Positions 57,001-63,284 of a stretch of DNA of 64,000 nucleotides are shown one piece after another; the stretch's first letter is position 1; every line of letters begins with the position of its first letter. The notes beneath the pieces are model-generated. The model was not told the DNA's origin. It ran no database searches and saw only the letters and a list, made by a program, of their open reading frames with translations. Both the position numbers and the translations under genes were made by a program. Source of the stretch: Burkholderiaceae bacterium (GTDB lineage Bacteria; Pseudomonadota; Gammaproteobacteria; Burkholderiales; Burkholderiaceae_C); assembly GCA_023150375.1 (NCBI GenBank), contig JAKLLA010000002.1, positions 1 to 64,000 on the forward strand. Reading direction: 5' to 3'.

Positions 57001-57883
57001 CGCGCTGCTGGTGGAGGACAACGAGCTGAACCAGCAGGTGGCCACCGAGCTGCTGGTCGCCCTCGGCCTCGAGGTGACGCTGGCCGAGCACGGCGCCGCC
57101 GCGCTCGAGCGGCTGCGCGACGGCCGCTTCGACGTGGTGCTGATGGACATGCAGATGCCGGTGATGGACGGGCTGACCGCCACGCGGGCGATCCGCGCCC
57201 GGCCCGGCCTGGCCGACCTGCCGATCCTGGCGATGACGGCCAACGCGATGGTGAGCGACCGCGAACTCTGCCTGCAGGCCGGCATGAACGACCACATCGC
57301 CAAGCCGATCGACCCGCAGGACCTGGCCGCCAAGCTGCTGCGCTGGGTGCCGGCCGGCCCGACGGCGGCGGCCGACACTCCGCCGGCGCCCGCACTGGCA
57401 CCGGGCGGCGCGGCGCCGGTCGGGGCCGCCGACGGGGCGGCGCTGCCCGACACCCCGCCGGCGGTCGAGGTGCTCGACCTGCGTACCGGCCTGCGCCTGG
57501 CGGCCGGACGGGAGAAGCTCTACCTCAGCCTGCTGGCGCACTTCCTGGCCGGCCAGTTCGAGGCCCCGGCCCGGGTGCGCGCGGCCCTGGCCGCCGGGGA
57601 CCGTGACCGGGCGCGCCGCGAGGCCCACACCCTGAAGGGCAGCGCCGCGCAGATTGCCGCCCCCCGGCTGCGCGCCGCGGCCGAGGCGCTGGAGATGGCC
57701 ATCCGGGCCGAGGCCGCCGGCGAGGCGGCCACCGAGGGGGCCGAAACCCCCGAGTCGTCCGCTGCGGGCGCCGGCCCCGGCGCGGCGCTGGAGCGCCTGC
57801 TGGCCGACACCGAACGCGAGCTGGCCTGCCTGCGCCCGGTCCTCGAGGCGCGCTGCGCCAGCGAGCCGGGTCCACCCGCCTGA
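54041..57883 (+). CDS. BvgS/EvgS-like hybrid sensor histidine kinase with periplasmic solute-binding domain
   Basis: 1280 residues from ATG 54041 (GTG 54038 is adjacent). Signal sequence with RRRFAAQLLATLCAAAAGAR; one periplasmic SBP_bac_3 domain (about 53-275: LRVVTDDNYPPYLFRDADGQ, GEADVIDMIYRTAPRE, GVQKGDACIDQL); membrane helix about 285-305; two PAS modules; HisKA with FLATMSHEIRTPMNAIIGM; HATPase (NLGGNAIKFTE, DSGIGL, GGSGLGLAI); two REC domains (VLLVDWQMPGMDG and VVLMDMQMPVMDG); and C-terminal HPt (REAHTLKGSAAQIA). Bordetella BvgS carries two Venus-flytrap domains and one REC; this has one and two. No DNA-binding regulator lies beside it. Confidence 0.93.
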   Translation: METGSRTASQSTRRPGPARRRFAAQLLATLCAAAAGARTAEAATPEPAATPRPLRVVTDDNYPPYLFRDADGQVAGYLVDYWRLWEQRTGVRVQLQATAWAEAQRRVQAGEADVIDMIYRTAPREPLYDFSPPWAELPVAIYTHQGISGIDGVGTLKGFRVGVQKGDACIDQLRQSGIDTLVAYDNYDALIGAAQQGEVRVFCLDEAPANFYLYKWGAQRQFKRAFELYRGKFHRAVRKGNTATLQLVVQGMQAISAEEDEALRRKWIGTPLAAPLPVELAWGGAALLGGGALLLLWNMALRRRVTARTGELRQALDALAGAHQATEQARANLAATLAAIPDMLFEFDAQGRYQDVYAGSTPELLVEQRGRLIGQHVTDILPKAAAQEVLASIAAALAQGSDYGRSIHIELGGQSHWFELSTTRKGAAAATGRVLMLSRDITARREAEQALIESRAAQATAERDRLFRALIDVAPVALAYVKDGRIEWRNRAFDALIGLDAERALTLQDWWSLAYPDPGYRAEVQQRWGLALEAAAADAGRVQPQKYQVRRADGGELTLLIGGQQVDGGLITTLADVTALEEAQRSAEAANAAKSAFLATMSHEIRTPMNAIIGMTLLALDTPLDARQRGYLEKIQTAGQMLLATINDILDYSKIEAGRLELEAHEFDLHELLDNVTAQLAGRAAAKGLELVVDPDAQVPRRLVGDPVRLSQVLLNLGGNAIKFTEQGGAGIHLRVRQREGDRLLLYVEVRDSGIGLSEAQQARLFQRFQQADSSITRKFGGSGLGLAICKRLVELMGGEIGVHSRPGEGSTFWFTVRLGVGRSAEAAPRDTALLRGLRALVVDDHAPAREVLKAQLQALGLQADSCEDALQALAEVAAADAAGHPLDVLLVDWQMPGMDGLALARAVLAQQLDHPPAMLLVTGHDHEALRPSARAAGLRALLLKPVTPSALLEALLGALRPGNGLAPVPPAPPQRLPSPPALHGRRALLVEDNELNQQVATELLVALGLEVTLAEHGAAALERLRDGRFDVVLMDMQMPVMDGLTATRAIRARPGLADLPILAMTANAMVSDRELCLQAGMNDHIAKPIDPQDLAAKLLRWVPAGPTAAADTPPAPALAPGGAAPVGAADGAALPDTPPAVEVLDLRTGLRLAAGREKLYLSLLAHFLAGQFEAPARVRAALAAGDRDRARREAHTLKGSAAQIAAPRLRAAAEALEMAIRAEAAGEAATEGAETPESSAAGAGPGAALERLLADTERELACLRPVLEARCASEPGPPA

Positions 57884-58065
57884 ACCCGCCCGAGACACGC
57901 ACCCGGGGCAGGCCCTCCCCGGCGCCACGGCACCGGCGTGACGAATGACCGCATCGTCGGGCTGGCACGTCGACTGCTTGTGTGCCGGGTCACAACGCTG
58001 CCGCGCGGATGCACCAGACTGCGCGACCTCGGGGCCCTGTGCCCCTTTCGAAACAGGAATGCACC

Positions 58066-58896
58066 ATGCCGCAAGACCCCAACCTTCCGATCGACCCGCT
58101 GCCCAAGGTCTGGGATCCGGACAGCCGCATCGGCGACATGCTGCGCGGCAAGCGCGGCCTGGTGGTCGGCGTGGCCAACGCCCAGAGCATCGCCTTCGGC
58201 TGCGCGGCCAAGCTGCGCGCCTTCGGGGCCGAGATCGCCCTGACCTACCTGAACGAGAAGGCCCGGCCGCACGTGCAGCCCCTGGCCGAGCAGATCCAGG
58301 CCAGCCTGCTGATGCCGCTGGACGTCACGCAGCCCGGCCAGCTGCAGGCGGTGTTCGAGCGCATCCGCGCCGAGTGGGGCTCGCTGGACTTCGTGATCCA
58401 CTCGATCGCCTTCGCGCCACGCGCCGACCTGCACGGGCGCATCACCGACTGCTCGCAGGCCGGCTTCCTGCAGGCCATGCAGGTGTCCTGCCACTCCTTC
58501 ATCGAGATGGCGCACCTGGCCGAGCCGCTGCTGAACCCCGGCAGCGCGCTGATCACGATGAGCTACTACGGCGCCGACAAGGTGGTGAACCACTACAACC
58601 TGATGGGCCCGGTGAAGGCAGCGCTGGAGTCCTCGGTGCGCTACATGGCCCACGAACTGGGCGAGCGCGACATCCGCGTCTTCGCCGTCTCGCCCGGGCC
58701 GCTGCACACCCGCGCCGCCTCGGGCATCGACCACTTCGACGAGCTGATCGACATGGCCGTCAAGCGCTCGCCGGGGCGCCGGCTGGTCGACATCGCCGAG
58801 GTGGGCCGGGTGGTGGCCTTCCTGGTCGGCGGCGCGGCCTCGGGCATGACCGGCGACGTGATCTACGTGGACGCCGGGCTGCACCACGTGGCCTGA
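58066..58896 (+). CDS. fabI: Enoyl-[acyl-carrier-protein] reductase, FabI type
   Basis: 276 residues from ATG 58066, with ACAGGAA eight bases upstream. NAD-binding GKRGLVVGVANAQSIAFGCA, VIHSIAFAPRADLHGRITDC, the catalytic SYYGADKVVNHYNLMGPVKA, then ALES (Tyr...Lys spacing of FabI), and MTGDVIYVDAGLHHV. It reduces enoyl-ACP in fatty acid elongation. About 24 extra N-terminal residues (MPQDPNLPIDPLPKVWDPDS) precede the point where classical FabI begins, so it is a divergent branch and may be a second enzyme with a special role. Confidence 0.88.
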   Translation: MPQDPNLPIDPLPKVWDPDSRIGDMLRGKRGLVVGVANAQSIAFGCAAKLRAFGAEIALTYLNEKARPHVQPLAEQIQASLLMPLDVTQPGQLQAVFERIRAEWGSLDFVIHSIAFAPRADLHGRITDCSQAGFLQAMQVSCHSFIEMAHLAEPLLNPGSALITMSYYGADKVVNHYNLMGPVKAALESSVRYMAHELGERDIRVFAVSPGPLHTRAASGIDHFDELIDMAVKRSPGRRLVDIAEVGRVVAFLVGGAASGMTGDVIYVDAGLHHVA

Positions 58897-58932
58897 GGCG
58901 GCGCCACGGCGCGCGGCGCGGGCCGCTCAGGC
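58891..58932. terminator. Stem spanning the convergent stop codons of fabI and the lipoprotein hydrolase
   Basis: GCCTGAGGCGGC (58891-58902) pairs with GCCGCTCAGGC (58922-58932), 11 pairs with one bulged G, enclosing a 19-base GC-rich loop. Both stop codons lie in the arms. A bidirectional terminator is likely. Confidence 0.45.
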
Positions 58933-59706
58933 ACTCGGCACCGCCGGCAGCGCGCCCTGCGCCAGCCACTGGCGCCAGAGCTGGCGCCAGGGCGCCCAGT
59001 CGTGGCCGCCCGCCACCTCCAGCACCCGCTCCGGTGCCAGGGCCGCGGCCATCAGCCGGTGCCCCAGGCCGAGGCGGTCCTCGCGACCGTAGCCCAGCCA
59101 GACCGGCGGCGCGTCGGCCGGTGGCGCAGCCAGCCAGCGCCAGATCTCCCGCTCGAGCTCGTCGCCCGCCGGCGGCCGGGCGCCGGCCTGCCAGGCCTGC
59201 ACCCCGCCGGCGCGCTGGATCTCGCGCAGCAGCGCGTCGGGCCCCAGGTAGGGCGCCAGCGCAACCACGCCATCGATGTCGGCGCCATGCCGGGTCGCGT
59301 AGCCCAGCGCGCCGAAACCGCCCAGCGAGATGCCCACCAGCCAGATCTGCCGGTAGCCCCGCGCGCGCGCCGGCACGATGACGTCCGCCTGCAGGCGACG
59401 CAGCACGCTGCGGTCGAGGAAGTAGCCCAGGTGTGCGTCGGCCATCACCACGTCGGCGGCCAGGCCCTGGCGGCGCAGGTCGGCGACCAGTCCCTCCTGC
59501 ACGAAGGATTCCGGCCGGCTGGCCACACCGGGCAGCATCACCAGCAGCGTGTCGGCCCGCCCGGGCGCCGCATCGCGCAGCAGCGGCATCGGCACCTGCG
59601 CGGTGCGCGGCAGCCAGGCGCAGCCCCCCAGACCCAGCAGCGACGCCCCACCCAGCCAGCCGGCAGCCCGGCCGAGCCAGTGGCGCCGCGAGACCCCGAC
59701 GGACAT
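58927..59706 (-). CDS. Alpha/beta-hydrolase lipoprotein
   Basis: 259 residues from ATG 59706 (271 from ATG 59742). MSVGVSRRHWLGRAAGWLGG carries a twin-arginine-like motif, followed by the lipobox LGLGGC. The hydrolase core has LLVMLPGVASRPESFVQEGL, VGISLGGFGALGYATRHGAD (nucleophile Ser) and a late EVAGGHDWAPWRQLWRQW (catalytic His). It is probably an envelope-anchored esterase or lipase-like enzyme; the substrate is unknown. The shorter start was preferred because the bases coding for the extra 12 residues contain an exact repeat of the operator half-site GGACAAAAT. Confidence 0.75.
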   Translation of the reverse strand: MSVGVSRRHWLGRAAGWLGGASLLGLGGCAWLPRTAQVPMPLLRDAAPGRADTLLVMLPGVASRPESFVQEGLVADLRRQGLAADVVMADAHLGYFLDRSVLRRLQADVIVPARARGYRQIWLVGISLGGFGALGYATRHGADIDGVVALAPYLGPDALLREIQRAGGVQAWQAGARPPAGDELEREIWRWLAAPPADAPPVWLGYGREDRLGLGHRLMAAALAPERVLEVAGGHDWAPWRQLWRQWLAQGALPAVPSA

Positions 59707-59724
59707 GCTCGCCCCGTTGACGTT

Positions 59725-59766
59725 GGACAAAATGGTGTTCATGACCCATTCTGTCCTGGACAAAAT
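59725..59766 (-). promoter_or_regulatory. Candidate operator: palindrome plus repeated half-site GGACAAAAT
   Basis: ATTCTGTCC-T-GGACAAAAT (59748-59766) is an inverted repeat matching at eight of nine positions. The half-site GGACAAAAT recurs exactly at 59725-59733, 33 bases away (about three helical turns). On the minus strand a TATTTT -10-like box overlaps the palindrome. A dimeric regulator is suggested; none is encoded next to it. Confidence 0.45.
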
Positions 59767-59841
59767 ACCTCTATCGTCGAGGGGTCGAACGCTGTCGACG
59801 CCGCAGAGCGACGGCGCCGGGGTCACGCCCCCCGTCGACCG

Positions 59842-60321
59842 TCAGCGCACCGGTCGCCCCGGCCCCTGGGTGCCCTCGGCACGCGCAGCCAGGTAGACGT
59901 ACAGGTCGGCGATGTGCGCACTCACGCGCGGCTCGCCCTCCCAGGCCGGCATCTGCAGCGCGCCGCTGCGGCGCTGCAGCGCGGCGTCCACCTGGGCGTC
60001 GCTGCCCGGCGCCGTGCCCTCGGCCACGCCGCCCCAGTCGTAGCGGCGCAGCACCCGCGACATGAAGCGGCGCTCGCCCAGGTCGCGCACCCGCACCCGC
60101 AGGTCGGGCGCCTGCGGGCCGCCCGAGGCATCCGGGCCGTGGCAGGCCGCGCAGCGGTCCTGGTAGACCCGCCAGCCGGTGTAGACCGAACCGGCCGGCT
60201 CGTTCTGCCGGGCCAGCTCCTGCGCGGCGCGCGGGTTCTGCCAGGCACTGCAGCCGGCCAGGCCGAGCAGGCCGGCGAGCAGCAGCAGGCGGGCGGTGCG
60301 GCGGGGGCGGACAGGGCTCAT
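59842..60321 (-). CDS. Monohaem cytochrome c lipoprotein
   Basis: 159 residues from ATG 60321 with GAGGAGAAC upstream. Signal LLLLAGLLGLAGC ends in a lipobox. SVYTGWRVYQDRCAACHGPD, then ASGGPQAPDL, has one CxxCH haem motif, and a downstream Met in ALQMPAWEGEPRVSAHIADL, then YVYLAAR, is the likely sixth ligand, as in class I cytochromes c. It is a periplasmic, membrane-anchored electron carrier. The redox partner is unknown. Confidence 0.88.
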   Translation of the reverse strand: MSPVRPRRTARLLLLAGLLGLAGCSAWQNPRAAQELARQNEPAGSVYTGWRVYQDRCAACHGPDASGGPQAPDLRVRVRDLGERRFMSRVLRRYDWGGVAEGTAPGSDAQVDAALQRRSGALQMPAWEGEPRVSAHIADLYVYLAARAEGTQGPGRPVR

Positions 60322-60514
60322 CGTGGTTCTCCTCGGTCGGCGGGCGCGGCACACCGGCGGCCGCGTCACACCCCAGCGTAGCGCGCAACGGCCGGGCCGT
60401 GCAGGCCGAGCGCCGTCGCAGGGCCGCGGGCCTTGCGGCAGATCAGGCCCGGGGAACGCCGCCCCGGCGGCGCGCCGCAGCAGCCCTCGGCCGGCCCGGC
60501 AGGTCCCGGCCCCG

Positions 60515-60520
60515 TACCAT
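60515..60520 (+). promoter_or_regulatory. -10 box TACCAT of the YbcI-type hydrolase gene
   Basis: TACCAT ends 7 bases before ATG 60528, the same geometry as at 7460, so a leaderless transcript is likely. Confidence 0.4.
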
Positions 60521-60527
60521 CGCCGAC

Positions 60528-61541
60528 ATGGACTCCCTTTCGCAGATCGCCCTGGGCGCCGCGGTGAGCGTGGCCGTGATGGGACGGCGCAGCGCCGTGT
60601 GGAAGGCCGCGCTCTGGGGCGCTGTGGCCGGCACCCTGCCCGACCTGGACGTGCTGCTGCGCCACGGCAACCCGGTGCACGACATGGTGCTGCACCGCGG
60701 CCACTCGCATGCCCTGCTCTGGCTGGCCCTGGCCGCACCGCTGCTGGCCGGGCTGCCGGCCGTGCTGCACCGCGAGCGTGCGCTCTGGCCGCGCTGGGCG
60801 GCGGCGATGGCGCTGGCGCTGCTCACCCACCCGCTGCTCGATGCGATGACGGTCTACGGCACCCGGCTGGGCCTGCCCTTCACCGACCACCCCTTCGGCG
60901 TGGGCAGCATCTTCATCATCGATCCGCTCTACACCCTGCCGCTGCTGCTCGGCTGCGGCTGGGCGCTCGCGCGGCGCGGTGCCGGCCGGGCGCTGGCGGT
61001 CAACCTGGCCGGTCTGCTGCTGTCCACCGCCTACCTGGGCTGGGGCATGGCGGCGCAGCGCCAGGTCGAAGCGGTGGCGCGGGCCTCGCTGGCCGCACAG
61101 GGCATCGTCGCCGAGCGGCTGCTGGTCACGCCCACGCCGTTCAACAGCCTGGTCTGGCGGGTCGTCGCGCTGGAAGGCGAGCGCTACCACGAGGGCTACC
61201 GCGCTCTGCTCGACCGCCAGGCGCTGATGCACTTCGACGCCTTTCCCCGCGGGCTGGCGCTGGCCGAGGGCCTGCAGGGGCTCGACGCACTGCAGCGCGT
61301 GGCCGCCTTCAGCCAGGGCTTCTACCGGCTGGAGCTGGGCGACGACGGCCGGCTGCGGCTGGCCGACCTGCGCATGGGGCAGGAGCCGACCTACTTCTTC
61401 ACCTTCGTGATCGCCGAGCGGCATTCGGCACTGCGGCCGGTCGAGCCGCCGCTGCGCATCGGCATGCGACCGGATGCGCAGCGCTGGCTGCCCTGGCTGG
61501 TGCGCCGCGCCCTGGGCGAGCCACTGGCGCCGCCGCGCTGA
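60528..61541 (+). CDS. Membrane-bound metal-dependent hydrolase (YbcI/DUF457 family)
   Basis: 337 residues from ATG 60528. MDSLSQIALGAAVSVAVMGR, AAWG-type helix then AGTLPDLDVLLRHGNPVHDM, then VLHRGHSHALLWLALAAPLL holds the Asp and HRGxSH motif of the family; LLTHPLLDAMTVYG and FIIDPLYTLPLLLG follow. Four or five membrane helices fill the first 190 residues, and a soluble C-terminal domain of about 130 follows. The enzymatic reaction is not known; some relatives are LexA-regulated. Confidence 0.85.
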   Translation: MDSLSQIALGAAVSVAVMGRRSAVWKAALWGAVAGTLPDLDVLLRHGNPVHDMVLHRGHSHALLWLALAAPLLAGLPAVLHRERALWPRWAAAMALALLTHPLLDAMTVYGTRLGLPFTDHPFGVGSIFIIDPLYTLPLLLGCGWALARRGAGRALAVNLAGLLLSTAYLGWGMAAQRQVEAVARASLAAQGIVAERLLVTPTPFNSLVWRVVALEGERYHEGYRALLDRQALMHFDAFPRGLALAEGLQGLDALQRVAAFSQGFYRLELGDDGRLRLADLRMGQEPTYFFTFVIAERHSALRPVEPPLRIGMRPDAQRWLPWLVRRALGEPLAPPR

Positions 61542-61564
61542 GGAACCCCATCGCGCGGTCGGCT

Positions 61565-62176
61565 TCAGAGCCAGCCGGTGACGGCCTGCCAGGCCGGCTC
61601 CACACCCCAGGCCCAGGCCGCGGCGCCGAAAGCGGCTGCGTAGGCCAGGCCGGCGGCCCCCACCGCCAGCGCCAGCAGCACGGCCAGCCCGTCGCGGCGG
61701 GCCAGGCCCAGCCCGAGCAGCACCAGTGCCAGGGCCGGCAGCAGGTTGCCCAGCGGCAGGGGCAGGAAGATCACCGCCCCCATCGTCGCCACCTTCGGGG
61801 CCAGCCAGCCGCGCGCTGCCGGCTGCGCCAGGGCCTGCCAGCGCTGGCGCAGCAGGCGCGCGGCCAGTTCGTGCAGCGTGGCGAGGAAGCGCAGCACCCT
61901 CGCGCTCCAGCTTCCCGGCAGACACAGCCCGGCCACCTGCGGCGGCAGTTGCACCGTCTGCCGTCGCCACAGGCCCAGCGCCAGCAAGAGCAGCGCGGCA
62001 CCCAGCACGTTGCCCACGCCGGGCACCGGCAACACGCAGGGCGCCGCCAACAACACCAGCAGGGTGCCGGGCGCCGCCTGACCGTGCAGGTCCAGCAGGC
62101 GCTCCAGGCTGAGCGGCTGGCCGTCGCAGTCCCGCGCGGCCGCCCGCAGGCGACTCGGCAGATCGTCTTGCATCAT
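61565..62176 (-). CDS. ExoD-family exopolysaccharide synthesis protein
   Basis: 203 residues. LSLERLLDLHGQAAPGTLLV, then LLAAPCVLPVPGVGNVLGA, opens the ExoD domain; PGSWSARVLRFLATLHELAA, FLPLPLGNLLPALALVLLGL and LARRDGLAVLLALAVGAAGL follow, giving four or five membrane helices. ExoD affects exopolysaccharide production and alkaline tolerance in rhizobia; the mechanism is unknown. Two adjacent ATGs (62176 and 62173). It converges with the YbcI-type gene. Confidence 0.82.
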   Translation of the reverse strand: MMQDDLPSRLRAAARDCDGQPLSLERLLDLHGQAAPGTLLVLLAAPCVLPVPGVGNVLGAALLLLALGLWRRQTVQLPPQVAGLCLPGSWSARVLRFLATLHELAARLLRQRWQALAQPAARGWLAPKVATMGAVIFLPLPLGNLLPALALVLLGLGLARRDGLAVLLALAVGAAGLAYAAAFGAAAWAWGVEPAWQAVTGWL

Positions 62177-62246
62177 GGCCGCGAAGTATCGCCGCAGCCC
62201 CGTGACCGCGCGACGAAAGCCCGATCGCGGCCGGGCGTTTCCCGCT

Positions 62247-63254
62247 TCACCGCAGCCGCAGGATGCGCCAGGCGCCGAAGGCCACCAGCGCGGCGATGGC
62301 CGTGCCGATCAGCAGGTCCGGCCAGGCCGCGCCGGTCCAGGCGACCAGCGCCGCGGCCAGCAGCACGCCCAGATTCGCCAGCACGTCGTTGGCGGTGAAG
62401 ATGGCACTGGCGCGCATGTGCGCGGCCTCGTCGCGCTGGCGCAGGACCAGCCACAGGCAGACCAGGTTCACCGCCAGGGCCAGGGCTGCGACGCCCGCCA
62501 TCCAGGCCGGCTCCGGCTCGCTGCCTCCCAGCAGCCGACGCCCCACCTCCACCAGCACGCCCAGCGCCAGCCCCAGCTGCAGCCAGCCCGACAGATGGGC
62601 GGCGCGCAACTGGCCCGCCGGGCTGCGCCCCACCGCGGCCAGCGCCAGCCCGTAGACGGCCGCATCGGCCAGCATGTCGAGCGCGTCGGCGATCAGCCCG
62701 GTGGACTCGGCCCACCAGCCCAGCAGGCCCTCGAGCAGGAACATCGCCCCGTTGAGCGCCAGCAGGGTCCACAGCAGGCGGCGCTGCCCGGCCTGGGCCT
62801 GCGCGTCGGCGGCCGCATCCGGAGCCGGCGGTGCCAGCGCGCCGGTGGCATCGCCCGTCTCCAGCCAGCGTGCGCCCAGCTGCAGCGGTTCGAGCCGGGC
62901 CCGCAACGCATCGGGCTCGCCGTGGTGCCAGATGCGCAGGCGCCGACCGGGCAGATCGAAGTGCAGCTGCTGCACCGCGTCCTGGCCCTGCAGGGCCAGG
63001 CGGATCAGGTTCTCCTCCGAGGGGCAATCCATCTGCGGCACCGCGAACAGGCTGCAGCGCAGCGCCGCCCCGGCATCGCCGCGCCGCGCCCGCGCGGCAT
63101 CCGGGCGGCGCATCGGCACGGGCGAACCCACGGGCAACCCCACGGGCGCCCCCACGGGCAGCGTCGTCGGCGCCGCGGCCGGAGCGCCGCAACCGCAGGA
63201 GGCGCCACAGGGAGACGGGGCCACGCCCGGGGCGGAAGAGGAGGTCTCGGTCAT
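62247..63254 (-). CDS. CDF-type cation transporter with N-terminal metal-binding region
   Basis: 335 residues from ATG 63254 (the track uses GTG 63260). A Cys-rich start (APSPCGASCGCGAP) is followed by a four-unit PVGx repeat, then an HMA-like domain with VPQMDCPSEENLIRLAL in place of the usual CxxC. The C-terminal 190 residues form six membrane helices of a cation diffusion facilitator (WWAESTGLIADALDMLADAA, RASAIFTANDVLANLGVLLA). It probably exports Zn, Co, Cd or a similar ion. It follows the permease gene by 30 bases on the same strand and is likely co-transcribed. Confidence 0.85.
   Translation of the reverse strand: MTETSSSAPGVAPSPCGASCGCGAPAAAPTTLPVGAPVGLPVGSPVPMRRPDAARARRGDAGAALRCSLFAVPQMDCPSEENLIRLALQGQDAVQQLHFDLPGRRLRIWHHGEPDALRARLEPLQLGARWLETGDATGALAPPAPDAAADAQAQAGQRRLLWTLLALNGAMFLLEGLLGWWAESTGLIADALDMLADAAVYGLALAAVGRSPAGQLRAAHLSGWLQLGLALGVLVEVGRRLLGGSEPEPAWMAGVAALALAVNLVCLWLVLRQRDEAAHMRASAIFTANDVLANLGVLLAAALVAWTGAAWPDLLIGTAIAALVAFGAWRILRLR
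63117..63164. repeat. Four tandem 12-base units inside the CDF transporter gene
   Basis: CACGGGCGAACC, CACGGGCAACCC, CACGGGCGCCCC, CACGGGCAGCGT. The unit length equals four codons, so copy number can change without shifting frame; it encodes LPVG-APVG-LPVG-SPVP between the Cys-rich tip and the HMA-like domain. Confidence 0.7.
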
Positions 63255-63284
63255 GGTCACACGGGCAGGTCAGGCCCCGCGAGA

